From: Nioella halotolerans
GTDB lineage: Bacteria > Pseudomonadota > Alphaproteobacteria > Rhodobacterales > Rhodobacteraceae
Direction of reading: 5' to 3'
Assembly: GCA_003428585.1 (NCBI GenBank)
Contig: QVQC01000055.1
Location: 1-64,000, forward strand
Length of the DNA: 64,000 nt
Shown: piece by piece, positions 36,424 to 44,310 of the stretch
Numbering within the stretch: the stretch's first letter is position 1
Layout: the number at the start of each line of letters is the position of its first letter
The notes under the pieces: generated by a model
The model's input: only the letters and a program-made list of their open reading frames with translations
Told to the model about the DNA's origin: nothing
Database searches by the model: none
Program-made: the position numbers and the translations under genes

Positions 36424-37263
36424 TCAGCTGGAAGCGGCATTGCCCGCGGGGTTGGTCATCCACGGTGGGGTCAGGCTGGGCGCACCGAAGAAATACCCCT
36501 GTAAACAGTCGATTCCCGCTTGTGCAAGCCACGCGGCCTCGTCCCCGCTTTCGACGGTTTCGGCGACGGTGAACATGTCGAAATGGCGGGCGATGGAAAT
36601 CAGCGCCTCCATCAACACCTGATTGTTGGAATCGGCATGCACGCTCCGCACGAATTGTCCGTCGATCTTCACGATGTCGAAATAAAACTCACGCAAGTAG
36701 CGAAAGGCGGTGTAACCGGCGCCAAAATCGTCCAGCGCGAAGGTGATTCCCCGTTCCTGCAATTCGCCCATGAAAGTCGTTACCAGTTCTGGCATCTGCA
36801 TGGCGGAGCTTTCGGTGATCTCGAGAATCAGCCGCTCGGCGATTCGGTCGTCCGCCGCGAGACCCCGGTTCAGAACCTGTTTCCATTTCGGATAGCCGAT
36901 GGAGCGCGCCGACATGTTGATCGACAGGCGCAGGGTCGGGTTGATGGTCAGCGCCCGCAGCCCGGCGCGCAACGCGGCGCAGTCTATTTCACGCCCCAGG
37001 TCCTGGCTTTCGACCGCGCCCATGAACGCCTTTGCCGGGATCACCCGGCCGGTCTCGTCAAGGATGCGGATCAGCCCCTCGTAGAAGGCGACGGCTTGCG
37101 GTGCTGCGGCCTGAACCACCGGTTGGTAGGCCAGCACGCAATCGCCGCGTCCGAGCGCTTCGCGCACCATGCCGAGCGTGTTGCGATCCCGGCTCTGCAC
37201 CGCGAATTCGAGCGGGCTTTCCTGCCCCGGCTCGATCAGATCGCGTTTCCTGCGCCCCCGCAT
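36424..37263 (-). CDS. EAL-domain protein (probable cyclic-di-GMP phosphodiesterase)
   Basis: A 279-residue stand-alone EAL protein with no sensory or membrane domain. The signature is YEGLIRI (Glu62, EGL in place of EAL). Other catalytic elements appear intact: NMSARS, LEITESS, DDFGAGYTAFRYL, VKIDGQF, AETVES and the C-terminal GYFFGAP. It should therefore be able to hydrolyse cyclic di-GMP, though this is unproven. The ATG at 37263 has an ideal AAGGAGG six bases upstream; a GTG at 37278 is less likely. It lies upstream of phaA on the same strand, after 169 nt. Confidence 0.87.
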   Translation of the reverse strand: MRGRRKRDLIEPGQESPLEFAVQSRDRNTLGMVREALGRGDCVLAYQPVVQAAAPQAVAFYEGLIRILDETGRVIPAKAFMGAVESQDLGREIDCAALRAGLRALTINPTLRLSINMSARSIGYPKWKQVLNRGLAADDRIAERLILEITESSAMQMPELVTTFMGELQERGITFALDDFGAGYTAFRYLREFYFDIVKIDGQFVRSVHADSNNQVLMEALISIARHFDMFTVAETVESGDEAAWLAQAGIDCLQGYFFGAPSLTPPWMTNPAGNAASS

Positions 37264-37389
37264 GGCAGCCTCCTTCACCAGACCACGCCAAGATGCGGTC
37301 GCAGCCGTTAAGCAGTGGTAAATATTCGCATTTTGTTCTAGTTTGAGTTAAATCCATTCGACCGGGATTTCTTGAACGGAGGCAAGGGC

Positions 37390-37962
37390 ATGACGGATGG
37401 GCGCTGCACATGGCCGGGGAATGACCCGGATTATATTTCCTACCACGATACCGAATGGGGCGTGCCGGAATGGGACAGCCGGGCGCTCTACGAGAAACTG
37501 ATTCTCGACGGGTTCCAGGCCGGGCTGTCCTGGATCACCATCCTTCGCAAGCGCGACGCCTTTCGCGCGGCGTTTGCCGGGTTCGATCCCGATGTCCTTG
37601 CCACATGGGGCGAGGCGGAGGTCGCACGGCTTATGCAGAACCCCGGCATCGTGCGCCATCGCGGCAAGATCGAGGCCGCGATCACCAACGCGCGGGCGTG
37701 GCAGAAGATCGAGGCCAAGGGGGGCTTTTCCGATTTCCTGTGGCGCTACACGGGCGGCCGTCCGATCCAGAACCGCTGGACCGCGACGCATCAGGTGCCC
37801 AGTTCGACGCCGACCTCGGAACGGTTGTCGAAGGACCTGAAGACTGCCGGGTTCAAGTTCTGCGGACCAACCATCACTTATGCCTTCATGCAGGCCGTGG
37901 GCATGGTCAACGACCACCTCGTCACCTGTCCGTGCCACGCCAAGGTGGCGGCGATGGCCTAA
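37390..37962 (+). CDS. tag: DNA-3-methyladenine glycosylase I
   Basis: A 190-residue base-excision enzyme that removes 3-methyladenine from alkylated DNA. The opening RCTWPGNDPDYISYHDTEWG, the DGFQAGLSWITILRKRDAFR helix-hairpin region and the C-terminal CPCHAK zinc ligands match Tag. GGAGG lies eight bases before the ATG at 37390; a TTG at 37372 is a weaker choice. It ends convergent with a TlpA-like gene (4-nt overlap). Confidence 0.95.
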   Translation: MTDGRCTWPGNDPDYISYHDTEWGVPEWDSRALYEKLILDGFQAGLSWITILRKRDAFRAAFAGFDPDVLATWGEAEVARLMQNPGIVRHRGKIEAAITNARAWQKIEAKGGFSDFLWRYTGGRPIQNRWTATHQVPSSTPTSERLSKDLKTAGFKFCGPTITYAFMQAVGMVNDHLVTCPCHAKVAAMA

Positions 37963-38510
37963 CCGGCGATCAACTCTGTCATCAGGGTCACGGCACTTTC
38001 GCCGGCCCAGTCGGCATCGCCGCGCAGCCGGCCGATTTCCTGCCCCTCCGGATTCAGCACCACCGTTGTCGGCAGGCCGAACACCCTCATGGCGCGCGAC
38101 ATCGTCTGGTGTCCGTCCAGGTAGATCGGAAGCTCTGTCACCCCCACCTCGTCGAAGAACCGGGTGATCGCGGGGATCGGGTTGCGGCCGGAGGCGATGG
38201 TGACGACGCGGAAACCCTCGCCGCCCAACTGACGTTGCAGCGCGTCGAGCGAGGGCATTTCCTCGCGGCAGGGGGCGCACCACGTGGCCCAGAAATTCAG
38301 CACGACATATTGCCCCTCGAACGCATCGAGGCCCATCTCCACCCCATCGGCATCGGTGAAACCGACCTCCGGCACCTCCTGCGGGCTGTCATGCAGCACC
38401 ATCGCGCGCATGTCGCCGGCAAGCAGGTCCTCCAACCCCTCGGCGGCGACGGCATTTGCACCTAGGCACAAGGCCATGTAGAGCGGGGCAAGTCGAAGAA
38501 GACGGAACAT
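37959..38510 (-). CDS. TlpA/ResA-like thiol-disulphide reductase
   Basis: A 183-residue periplasmic thioredoxin-fold protein with a signal peptide ([17 protein letters not shown]). The active site is [18 protein letters not shown], and [14 protein letters not shown] holds the cis-proline. TlpA-type proteins reduce periplasmic cysteines, often for cytochrome c or oxidase copper-centre maturation; no such genes are adjacent, so the client is unknown. It is divergent from argH, the frequent arrangement in Rhodobacteraceae as I recall. Confidence 0.87.
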   Translation of the reverse strand: MFRLLRLAPLYMALCLGANAVAAEGLEDLLAGDMRAMVLHDSPQEVPEVGFTDADGVEMGLDAFEGQYVVLNFWATWCAPCREEMPSLDALQRQLGGEGFRVVTIASGRNPIPAITRFFDEVGVTELPIYLDGHQTMSRAMRVFGLPTTVVLNPEGQEIGRLRGDADWAGESAVTLMTELIAG

Positions 38511-38538
38511 TCACTTTCCTCCGGGGTTATGCGGGTCC

Positions 38539-39930
38539 ATGTCGAACGAGAGCGCGAACGCAATGTGGGGCGGCCGGTTTGCCGCCGGTCCAGACGCCAT
38601 CATGGAGGCGATAAACGCCTCCATCGGGTTCGACAAGCGGTTGGCGAAACAGGACATCGACGGCTCCATGGCGCATGCGGCCATGCTGGCGGCACAGGGT
38701 ATCGTTAGTGATAAGGATGCCGAGGCGATCCGGGAAGGGCTGCTCACGGTGTTGTCAGAGATCGATGGGGGAACCTTCGAATTTTCCACCGCGCTTGAAG
38801 ACATCCACATGAACGTGGAGGCGCGGCTGAAAGAGATCGTCGGCGACCCCGCCGGTCGCCTGCACACCGCGCGCAGCCGCAACGACCAGGTCGCCACTGA
38901 TTTCAAACTTTGGGTGCGTGACCAGATGGATGCCGCCATCGATGGTTTGAGCGCGCTGATGCAGGCGCTGCTCGGGCAGGCGGAGGCCGGGGCCGACTGG
39001 GTCATGCCGGGCTTCACCCACCTGCAAACGGCGCAGCCGGTCACATGGGGCCACCACATGTTGGCCTATGTGGAAATGTTCGCGCGCGACCGGTCGCGGT
39101 TTCAGGATGCGCGGGCGCGAATGAACGAATGCCCCCTCGGCGCGGCGGCACTGGCCGGCACCTCCTTTCCCATCGACCGGGTGGCGACCGCGAAGGCGCT
39201 CGGCTTCGATCGGCCGGCGGCCAACAGCCTTGACGCCGTGTCGGACCGCGATTTCGCGCTGGACTACCTCGCCGCGGCGACGATCTGCGCGATGCACCTG
39301 TCGCGCATGGCCGAGGAACTGGTCATCTGGTCCTCGGCGCAATTCCGGTTCGTCACCTTGTCGGATCGCTTTTCCACCGGCTCCTCGATCATGCCGCAGA
39401 AGAAGAACCCCGACGCGGCGGAACTGATCCGCGCCAAGATCGGCCGGATCCTCGGGGCCAACGTGGCGCTTCTGACGGTGATGAAGGGGCTGCCGCTGGC
39501 CTATTCCAAGGATATGCAGGAAGACAAGGAACAGGTTTTCGATGCCGCCGACAATCTTGCCCTCGCGCTTGCCGCGATGGAGGGAATGGTGCGCGACATG
39601 TCGGCCAACCGCGCGGCCCTCGAGGCCGCTGCGGGAAGCGGGTTTTCCACCGCGACCGACCTTGCAGACTGGCTGGTCCGGGTGGCGGGCATGCCGTTCC
39701 GCGATGCCCACCACGTCACCGGCGCGCTGGTGAAACTGGCCGAGGACAAGGGCTGCGACCTGCCGGACCTGAGCCTTGACGAGATGCAGGGGGTGCATGG
39801 GCAGATCACCGCCGATGTCCATGACGTTCTGGGTGTGCACAATTCCGTTGCCTCGCGAATATCTTATGGTGGCACTGCGCCCGAGCAGGTGCGCGCGCAA
39901 ATCGCCCGCTGGAAGGAAGCCCTCGCATGA
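38539..39930 (+). CDS. argH: Argininosuccinate lyase
   Basis: A 463-residue enzyme of the last arginine biosynthesis step, splitting argininosuccinate to arginine and fumarate. [20 protein letters not shown] at the N-terminus and the fumarase-superfamily signature [20 protein letters not shown] are diagnostic. Length is standard. Its TGA overlaps the ATG of a mini-lipoprotein gene (ATGA). In many proteobacteria lysA follows this pair; here greA comes next instead. Confidence 0.97.
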   Translation: MSNESANAMWGGRFAAGPDAIMEAINASIGFDKRLAKQDIDGSMAHAAMLAAQGIVSDKDAEAIREGLLTVLSEIDGGTFEFSTALEDIHMNVEARLKEIVGDPAGRLHTARSRNDQVATDFKLWVRDQMDAAIDGLSALMQALLGQAEAGADWVMPGFTHLQTAQPVTWGHHMLAYVEMFARDRSRFQDARARMNECPLGAAALAGTSFPIDRVATAKALGFDRPAANSLDAVSDRDFALDYLAAATICAMHLSRMAEELVIWSSAQFRFVTLSDRFSTGSSIMPQKKNPDAAELIRAKIGRILGANVALLTVMKGLPLAYSKDMQEDKEQVFDAADNLALALAAMEGMVRDMSANRAALEAAAGSGFSTATDLADWLVRVAGMPFRDAHHVTGALVKLAEDKGCDLPDLSLDEMQGVHGQITADVHDVLGVHNSVASRISYGGTAPEQVRAQIARWKEALA

Positions 39931-40073
39931 CCCGTCTCATCCCCGCCCTGATGATCACGGCCCTTGTCGCCGCCTGCGGCGTCGATGGCGGCCCGACCCG
40001 CCCCGAACAGCGCCCGGCCGCCGGGATCAGCCTGTCGGGTACCGCGGAAATCGGCATCGCCGGCGGCAGTTGA
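39927..40073 (+). CDS. Mini-lipoprotein downstream of argH (LptM-like)
   Basis: A 48-residue product: signal peptide [17 protein letters not shown] with a lipobox (VAAC), then a short Pro/Gly-rich mature part. The start overlaps the argH stop by 4 nt. Very short lipoproteins in this position, usually between argH and lysA, are widespread; one class (YifL/LptM) helps LptD maturation in enterobacteria. Whether this protein has that role is inference from size, lipobox and place. Confidence 0.7.
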   Translation: MTRLIPALMITALVAACGVDGGPTRPEQRPAAGISLSGTAEIGIAGGS

Positions 40074-40188
40074 TCGCCACGCCATAGGCCTTTACCGTTC
40101 TTGCCTTTCCCGTTGAACTGCGGGCAAAGGCTTCTTATCCTCAGGCGTCGAGACGCCAATCTGAACCGGGACAAAGAGCGTTATTCCA

Positions 40189-40659
40189 ATGGATAAAATC
40201 CCCATGACCCCGACGGGCTATGCTGCCCTTGACGCGGAACTGAAAAATCTCCGCTCGGTCGATCGGCCGGCGATCATCGCCGCCATTTCCGAAGCGCGCG
40301 AACATGGGGACCTGTCGGAAAACGCCGAATACCACTCCGCCCGCGAAAAGCAGTCCTTCATCGAGGGGCGCATCAAGGAACTAGAGGGGCTGATCGGTCT
40401 GGCACAGGTCATCGACCCCAAGACGCTTTCGGGCGCCATAAAGTTCGGGGCCACGGTGGAGCTGATCGACGAGGAAACCGAGGAAGAGAAGAGCTACCAG
40501 ATCGTCGGAGAGCCCGAGGCCAATATCGAGAAGGGGCTGCTCAACATCAACTCGCCGCTGGCGCGCGCCTTGATCGGCAAGGAGGAAGGTGACAGTGTCG
40601 AGGTGAAAACGCCGGGTGGCAGCAAGGATTATGAGATCGTAAAGGTCTCCTACATCTAG
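40189..40659 (+). CDS. greA: Transcription elongation factor GreA
   Basis: A 156-residue factor that stimulates transcript cleavage by stalled RNA polymerase. The N-terminal coiled coil has [18 protein letters not shown] and the acidic tip [18 protein letters not shown]; the C-terminal FKBP-like domain includes [14 protein letters not shown] and [14 protein letters not shown]. Length is standard. The ATG at 40189 precedes a second in-frame ATG at 40204. It lies 115 nt after the mini-lipoprotein and 36 nt before an uncharacterised membrane protein gene. Confidence 0.96.
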   Translation: MDKIPMTPTGYAALDAELKNLRSVDRPAIIAAISEAREHGDLSENAEYHSAREKQSFIEGRIKELEGLIGLAQVIDPKTLSGAIKFGATVELIDEETEEEKSYQIVGEPEANIEKGLLNINSPLARALIGKEEGDSVEVKTPGGSKDYEIVKVSYI

Positions 40660-40695
40660 TATCATGTCCCTGCCTGAACGCGGAACTTGGTGGTA

Positions 40696-41727
40696 ATGGC
40701 AGACGACAAGCACCCGACCCCGCTCGACCTCGGGATATATGCCCAGGAAACAAGCACACCCCGCATCACCATGGTGGAGGTGGTGGCGCTACTGCTGTCT
40801 GGCGCGTGGCTGGTCGGCGTGCTGTGGTTCTTCTTCTGGTCGGACATGTCGCGGAGTGCCGGGATCGGCGGCTCGCCGCTGGAAATCACCATGGTGATGC
40901 TGGCGATCTTCATGCCGATCGCGCTGATCTGGGTGGCGGCCTCGGCGGCCAAGACCGCCCGCATCATGCGAGAGGAGGCCGCCCGCCTGCAAAGCGCCAT
41001 AGACGCCATGCGTGCCGCTTATGTCGTGCAGCAACAGCGTAACGCGGTGGATATCAAGCCCGACCTGATCGCCAAGCTCAACGAGCTTGTCGCCGCGCAG
41101 GAGGCAGGCAACGCGACGCCCGCGACCTTCACCAGCCTGCGCAAGGCCCCCGAACAACCGGCGGAGGAGCGCGCCGCGATCCCGCAGCCCCCCGCCAATC
41201 AGGACGCGCCGCAGCCCGGCTTGCTGTTCGGCACCCCGCCCGAGGCGCTGGAAGACCCGATCTCAATCGCGGATTTCATCAAGGCGCTCGATTTCCCCGA
41301 AAACGAGCATGACAAGGAGGGCTTCCGCACGCTGCGCCGGGCGCTCAAGGATCCGTCCACCAAGAAGCTCATCCGCGCCAGCCAGGACGTGCTGACCCTG
41401 CTCAGCCAGGATGGCATCTACATGGACGACCTGCGCCCCGACCGCGCCAAGCCCGATATCTGGCGGCGCTTCGCGCAGGGCGAGCGGGGCAAGGCCATTT
41501 CCGCGCTTGGCGGCATCCGGGACCGGTCATCGCTGGCGCTTGCCGCGGGCCGGATGAAACAGGACCCGGTGTTTCGCGACGCGGTGCACCATTTCCTGCG
41601 CCAGTTCGACCGAACGCTGGTGGAATTCGAACAGAACGCCACGGACGAGGAGATTGCCCGGATGTCCGATACCCGCACGGTGCGCGCCTTCATGCTGATG
41701 GGGCGCGTCACCGGCGTTTTCGACTAG
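40696..41727 (+). CDS. Uncharacterised membrane protein downstream of greA
   Basis: A 343-residue protein with two predicted membrane helices (about residues 27-47 and 63-83), a short charged helix (MREEAARLQSAIDAMRAAY), a Pro/Ala-rich linker (residues 140-185) and a C-terminal helical domain (residues 195-340) rich in Arg and Asp. I do not recognise a named family. The start is uncertain: TTG at 40687 or ATG at 40696. Good codon use and its length make it a real gene. Its closeness to greA suggests co-transcription but no shared function is apparent. Confidence 0.7.
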   Translation: MADDKHPTPLDLGIYAQETSTPRITMVEVVALLLSGAWLVGVLWFFFWSDMSRSAGIGGSPLEITMVMLAIFMPIALIWVAASAAKTARIMREEAARLQSAIDAMRAAYVVQQQRNAVDIKPDLIAKLNELVAAQEAGNATPATFTSLRKAPEQPAEERAAIPQPPANQDAPQPGLLFGTPPEALEDPISIADFIKALDFPENEHDKEGFRTLRRALKDPSTKKLIRASQDVLTLLSQDGIYMDDLRPDRAKPDIWRRFAQGERGKAISALGGIRDRSSLALAAGRMKQDPVFRDAVHHFLRQFDRTLVEFEQNATDEEIARMSDTRTVRAFMLMGRVTGVFD

Positions 41728-41814
41728 GCTGTCGGGCATGGCGTGCGCCCGCAGCGGGCCGCCCCTCGGGGGCCGCGATGATCCGGTCGGTCGATGCAGG
41801 GGCCCCCGGGACTG

Positions 41815-42702
41815 ATGGGCGACACGCAGGCAATCCCGGTCGATGGCCGCTTCGTTGCCCGGCTGATCGAGACGCAGGCCCCGCAATGGGCGCACCTGCC
41901 GCTGCGCCCCGTTCCCTCCTCCGGCACCGACAATGCCATCTTCAGGCTTGGCGACAGCTTGGCGGTCAGGGTGCCCCGTCGATCATCGGCCGTGGCCCTG
42001 CTGTCCAAGGAGATGGACTGGCTGCCGCATCTTCGCAGCTTGCCGCTCGAGGTGCCGATGCCGAGGTTCAGGGGGCGGGCGACGCTTGGCATTCCGTTCG
42101 ACTTCGGCGTCGTCGACTGGATCGAGGGTGAGATCGCGGCGCCGCGAAACGTCGCCGATTGGTCCTCGGCGGCGCGCACCCTTGCGGATTTTCTGAAGGC
42201 GCTGCACGAGAAGGATACCGGTGGCGCCCCGAGGGCCGGCGCCTGCAACAGCCGGCGGGGCGTTGCCTTACGCGACTTGTCAGGGGTGACCGTGCCGGCG
42301 CTCGACGCCGTCGCCGACGAGGTGGACCTTCATCGCGCGAGGGCGCTTTGGGACCGGGCCTGCGCCGCACCGATGCCCTGCCCACCTGTCTGGTTGCACG
42401 GGGATCTGAAGGCCGACAACCTGATCGTGCGCGACGGGGCGTTGCGCGGCGTCATAGACTGGGGTTTGTCGGCGGTGGGGGATCCCGCGGCGGATTACGC
42501 GGCGGCGTGGTCGTGGATCGACCCGTCGGCACGCGCGGATTTCCGCGATCGCGTCTGCCCGGATGACGCCGATTGGCAAAGGGCGCGCGGGTGGGCGCTA
42601 TATGGCGCGGTGATCGCGCTCAGCTATTACCGTGGTGGACGAAACGAGGCCCTGTGCCGCCAGTCCCGACAGACCCTTTCGAGGCTTGGCCTGCTGCTTT
42701 GA
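41815..42702 (+). CDS. Aminoglycoside phosphotransferase-family protein
   Basis: A 295-residue APH-fold kinase. The nucleotide-binding lobe contains DNAIFRLGDSLAVRVPR; the catalytic loop is WLHGDLKADNLIV and the metal motif VIDWGLSAVGDPAADY. These are all intact, so phosphotransfer is likely, but the substrate (aminoglycoside, macrolide-like compound or a small metabolite) cannot be told. Its location in core sequence with normal base composition argues against an acquired resistance cassette. The ATG at 41815 is preferred; ATG 41794 would add seven residues. Confidence 0.8.
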   Translation: MGDTQAIPVDGRFVARLIETQAPQWAHLPLRPVPSSGTDNAIFRLGDSLAVRVPRRSSAVALLSKEMDWLPHLRSLPLEVPMPRFRGRATLGIPFDFGVVDWIEGEIAAPRNVADWSSAARTLADFLKALHEKDTGGAPRAGACNSRRGVALRDLSGVTVPALDAVADEVDLHRARALWDRACAAPMPCPPVWLHGDLKADNLIVRDGALRGVIDWGLSAVGDPAADYAAAWSWIDPSARADFRDRVCPDDADWQRARGWALYGAVIALSYYRGGRNEALCRQSRQTLSRLGLLL

Positions 42703-42840
42703 GGGGCGTGGTCCGGTTGACGCGACTGCCAGAAAGACCAGCCCGCGCAGCGACCCGATCGGGGCACGCCGTTCAGAAAGCTTGATCCGCGGTCGCGGGG
42801 CGACAAGGATACCGCATGCTTCTTTTGAAAGGTTTGCCCG

Positions 42841-43674
42841 ATGCGTCGATTCCTGTCCGCTTTCGTGTTTCTCCTCGCGCCGCATTCAGCAGCGGCCGAT
42901 GTGGCCTTTGGCAGTCATGACCGGTTCCAGACCCGGTTTGGCCCCGCTGCCGTGGTGGGGGAGATCGGGTCCCGCCAGTTGACGGTTCTGGGGCAGGTGA
43001 TGCCGCTGGAGCGGAACCACACTTGGGACATCCTCGGCGCGTGGGGGATGGAGGGCACCGGTCACGACTGGTTGCTGGCGCAGCAGCACCATGGCGGCAA
43101 CATGTGTGGCCCCGGCATCACGGTCATCCGGGTCTCGCAGGGCGAGGTTCGGGTGATGGGCGAAACCGGCGGCTGCGAGGGCGCGGTCAGCGACCTGCGG
43201 GTTCTGCCCGATGGCTTGGAACTCGATATCTTTGCCGACGGGTTGCGACAGCAATTCACGACCTATCGCTTCGGCGCCGGGGGCATGACGACCACCCAAG
43301 GGGCCGGGGCGTTCGGCACCGCGCCCGCCGGCGCCGGGGCGGACGCGACCCGCTGGATCGGGCAGCACCCTTATCGCCTGTTCGAGGATCCGACCGAGCG
43401 CGCGCGTTTCCTGACCATCCTGTCGGAGGCGCAGATCCGTGACCTTGCCACCCGGATCGGCCCGGCCAACAGCGTCGTCCGTCGTGGCGACTGGGTGCTG
43501 GGCGCGGGCTGCATGGCGCATGCCTGCAACATGAGCGCCGGGGCGTGGGGGATTCGAATCTCCGACGGCGCCCCGGCCGTGGCCGTCTTCGACCGGGGTC
43601 AGCCCGCGCGCCGCTATGGCGCTGCTGCCAATGATCCGGTATTCGCGGGCTGGATCGCTGACCACAGCCTTTGA
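42841..43674 (+). CDS. Secreted protein of unknown function
   Basis: A 277-residue protein with a Sec signal peptide (MRRFLSAFVFLLAPHSAAA). The mature part has two halves: a beta-rich N-terminal region with WDILGAWGMEGTGHDWLLAQ and two cysteines (NMCGPG, GGCEGA), and a C-terminal region with LGAGCMAHACNMSAGAWGIR, a paired-cysteine segment likely to form a disulphide. No family recognised. It is followed after nine bases by the next unknown gene, so the two are probably co-transcribed. Confidence 0.65.
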   Translation: MRRFLSAFVFLLAPHSAAADVAFGSHDRFQTRFGPAAVVGEIGSRQLTVLGQVMPLERNHTWDILGAWGMEGTGHDWLLAQQHHGGNMCGPGITVIRVSQGEVRVMGETGGCEGAVSDLRVLPDGLELDIFADGLRQQFTTYRFGAGGMTTTQGAGAFGTAPAGAGADATRWIGQHPYRLFEDPTERARFLTILSEAQIRDLATRIGPANSVVRRGDWVLGAGCMAHACNMSAGAWGIRISDGAPAVAVFDRGQPARRYGAAANDPVFAGWIADHSL

Positions 43675-43683
43675 AGGAGGCCC

Positions 43684-44310
43684 ATGGAACCGGAAACCGT
43701 CGCCCGCCTGTTCACCCGTGCCGACGGGTCCTACCTCTTTGCCCGCTGGGGCCGGCCGATTGCGCCGGTGGTCTTCGGGGTGGAGGAGGAAACCGTGGGT
43801 ATCCTCAAAGGCGCGATAGAGGCGGTGGTGGCCCTCGCCGGCCACAAGATGGCCGAGACCGACCCGGAGCTTGGCGCCAACCTGATGGTCTTCTTCATCC
43901 GCGACTGGGACGAGCTGACAGAGACCCCCAATCTCGACCGGCTGATCCCCGACCTTGCCGAGACGGTAGAGCGGCTGAAGGAAGTGGATGCCAACCAGTA
44001 TCGCAGCTTCCGCTTCGACGGGGAGGGGGCGATCATGGCGGGCTTCGTCTTCGTGCGCATGGATGCGGAGATGGCGAAGGTCCCCGCCGAGACCATCGCG
44101 CTCAGCCAGGTTGTGCAGACCATCCTGCTGTGGTCCGACACCGCCTTCACGGATTCCTCGCCGCTCGCCGCCGCGCCGGGGCAACCCGCCGTGCTGAAAC
44201 CCGAGATCGCGGCGGTGATCCGCGCGGGCTACGACCCCGCCATGCCCGCCTGCGCCACGGATGACAGCCACGCGATGCGCCTCGCGGCTAGGATCGGGAG
44301 GCCGTCTTGA
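43684..44310 (+). CDS. Conserved hypothetical cytosolic protein
   Basis: A 208-residue soluble protein with no signal peptide or membrane helix. The opening ARLFTRADGSYLFARWGRPI and the middle MVFFIRDWDELTETPNLDRL suggest a compact alpha/beta fold. I do not recognise a family name; similar proteins occur in Rhodobacteraceae as far as I can recall. AAGGAGG sits just upstream of the ATG. Its stop overlaps the start of the large repeat protein gene by 4 nt, so the two are translationally coupled. Confidence 0.68.
   Translation: MEPETVARLFTRADGSYLFARWGRPIAPVVFGVEEETVGILKGAIEAVVALAGHKMAETDPELGANLMVFFIRDWDELTETPNLDRLIPDLAETVERLKEVDANQYRSFRFDGEGAIMAGFVFVRMDAEMAKVPAETIALSQVVQTILLWSDTAFTDSSPLAAAPGQPAVLKPEIAAVIRAGYDPAMPACATDDSHAMRLAARIGRPS

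Noticed and set aside
41815..42702. Acquired antibiotic resistance gene
   Set aside because: The phosphotransferase fold is real, but base composition matches its neighbours and there is no mobile element; APH-like genes of unknown substrate are common in core genomes.
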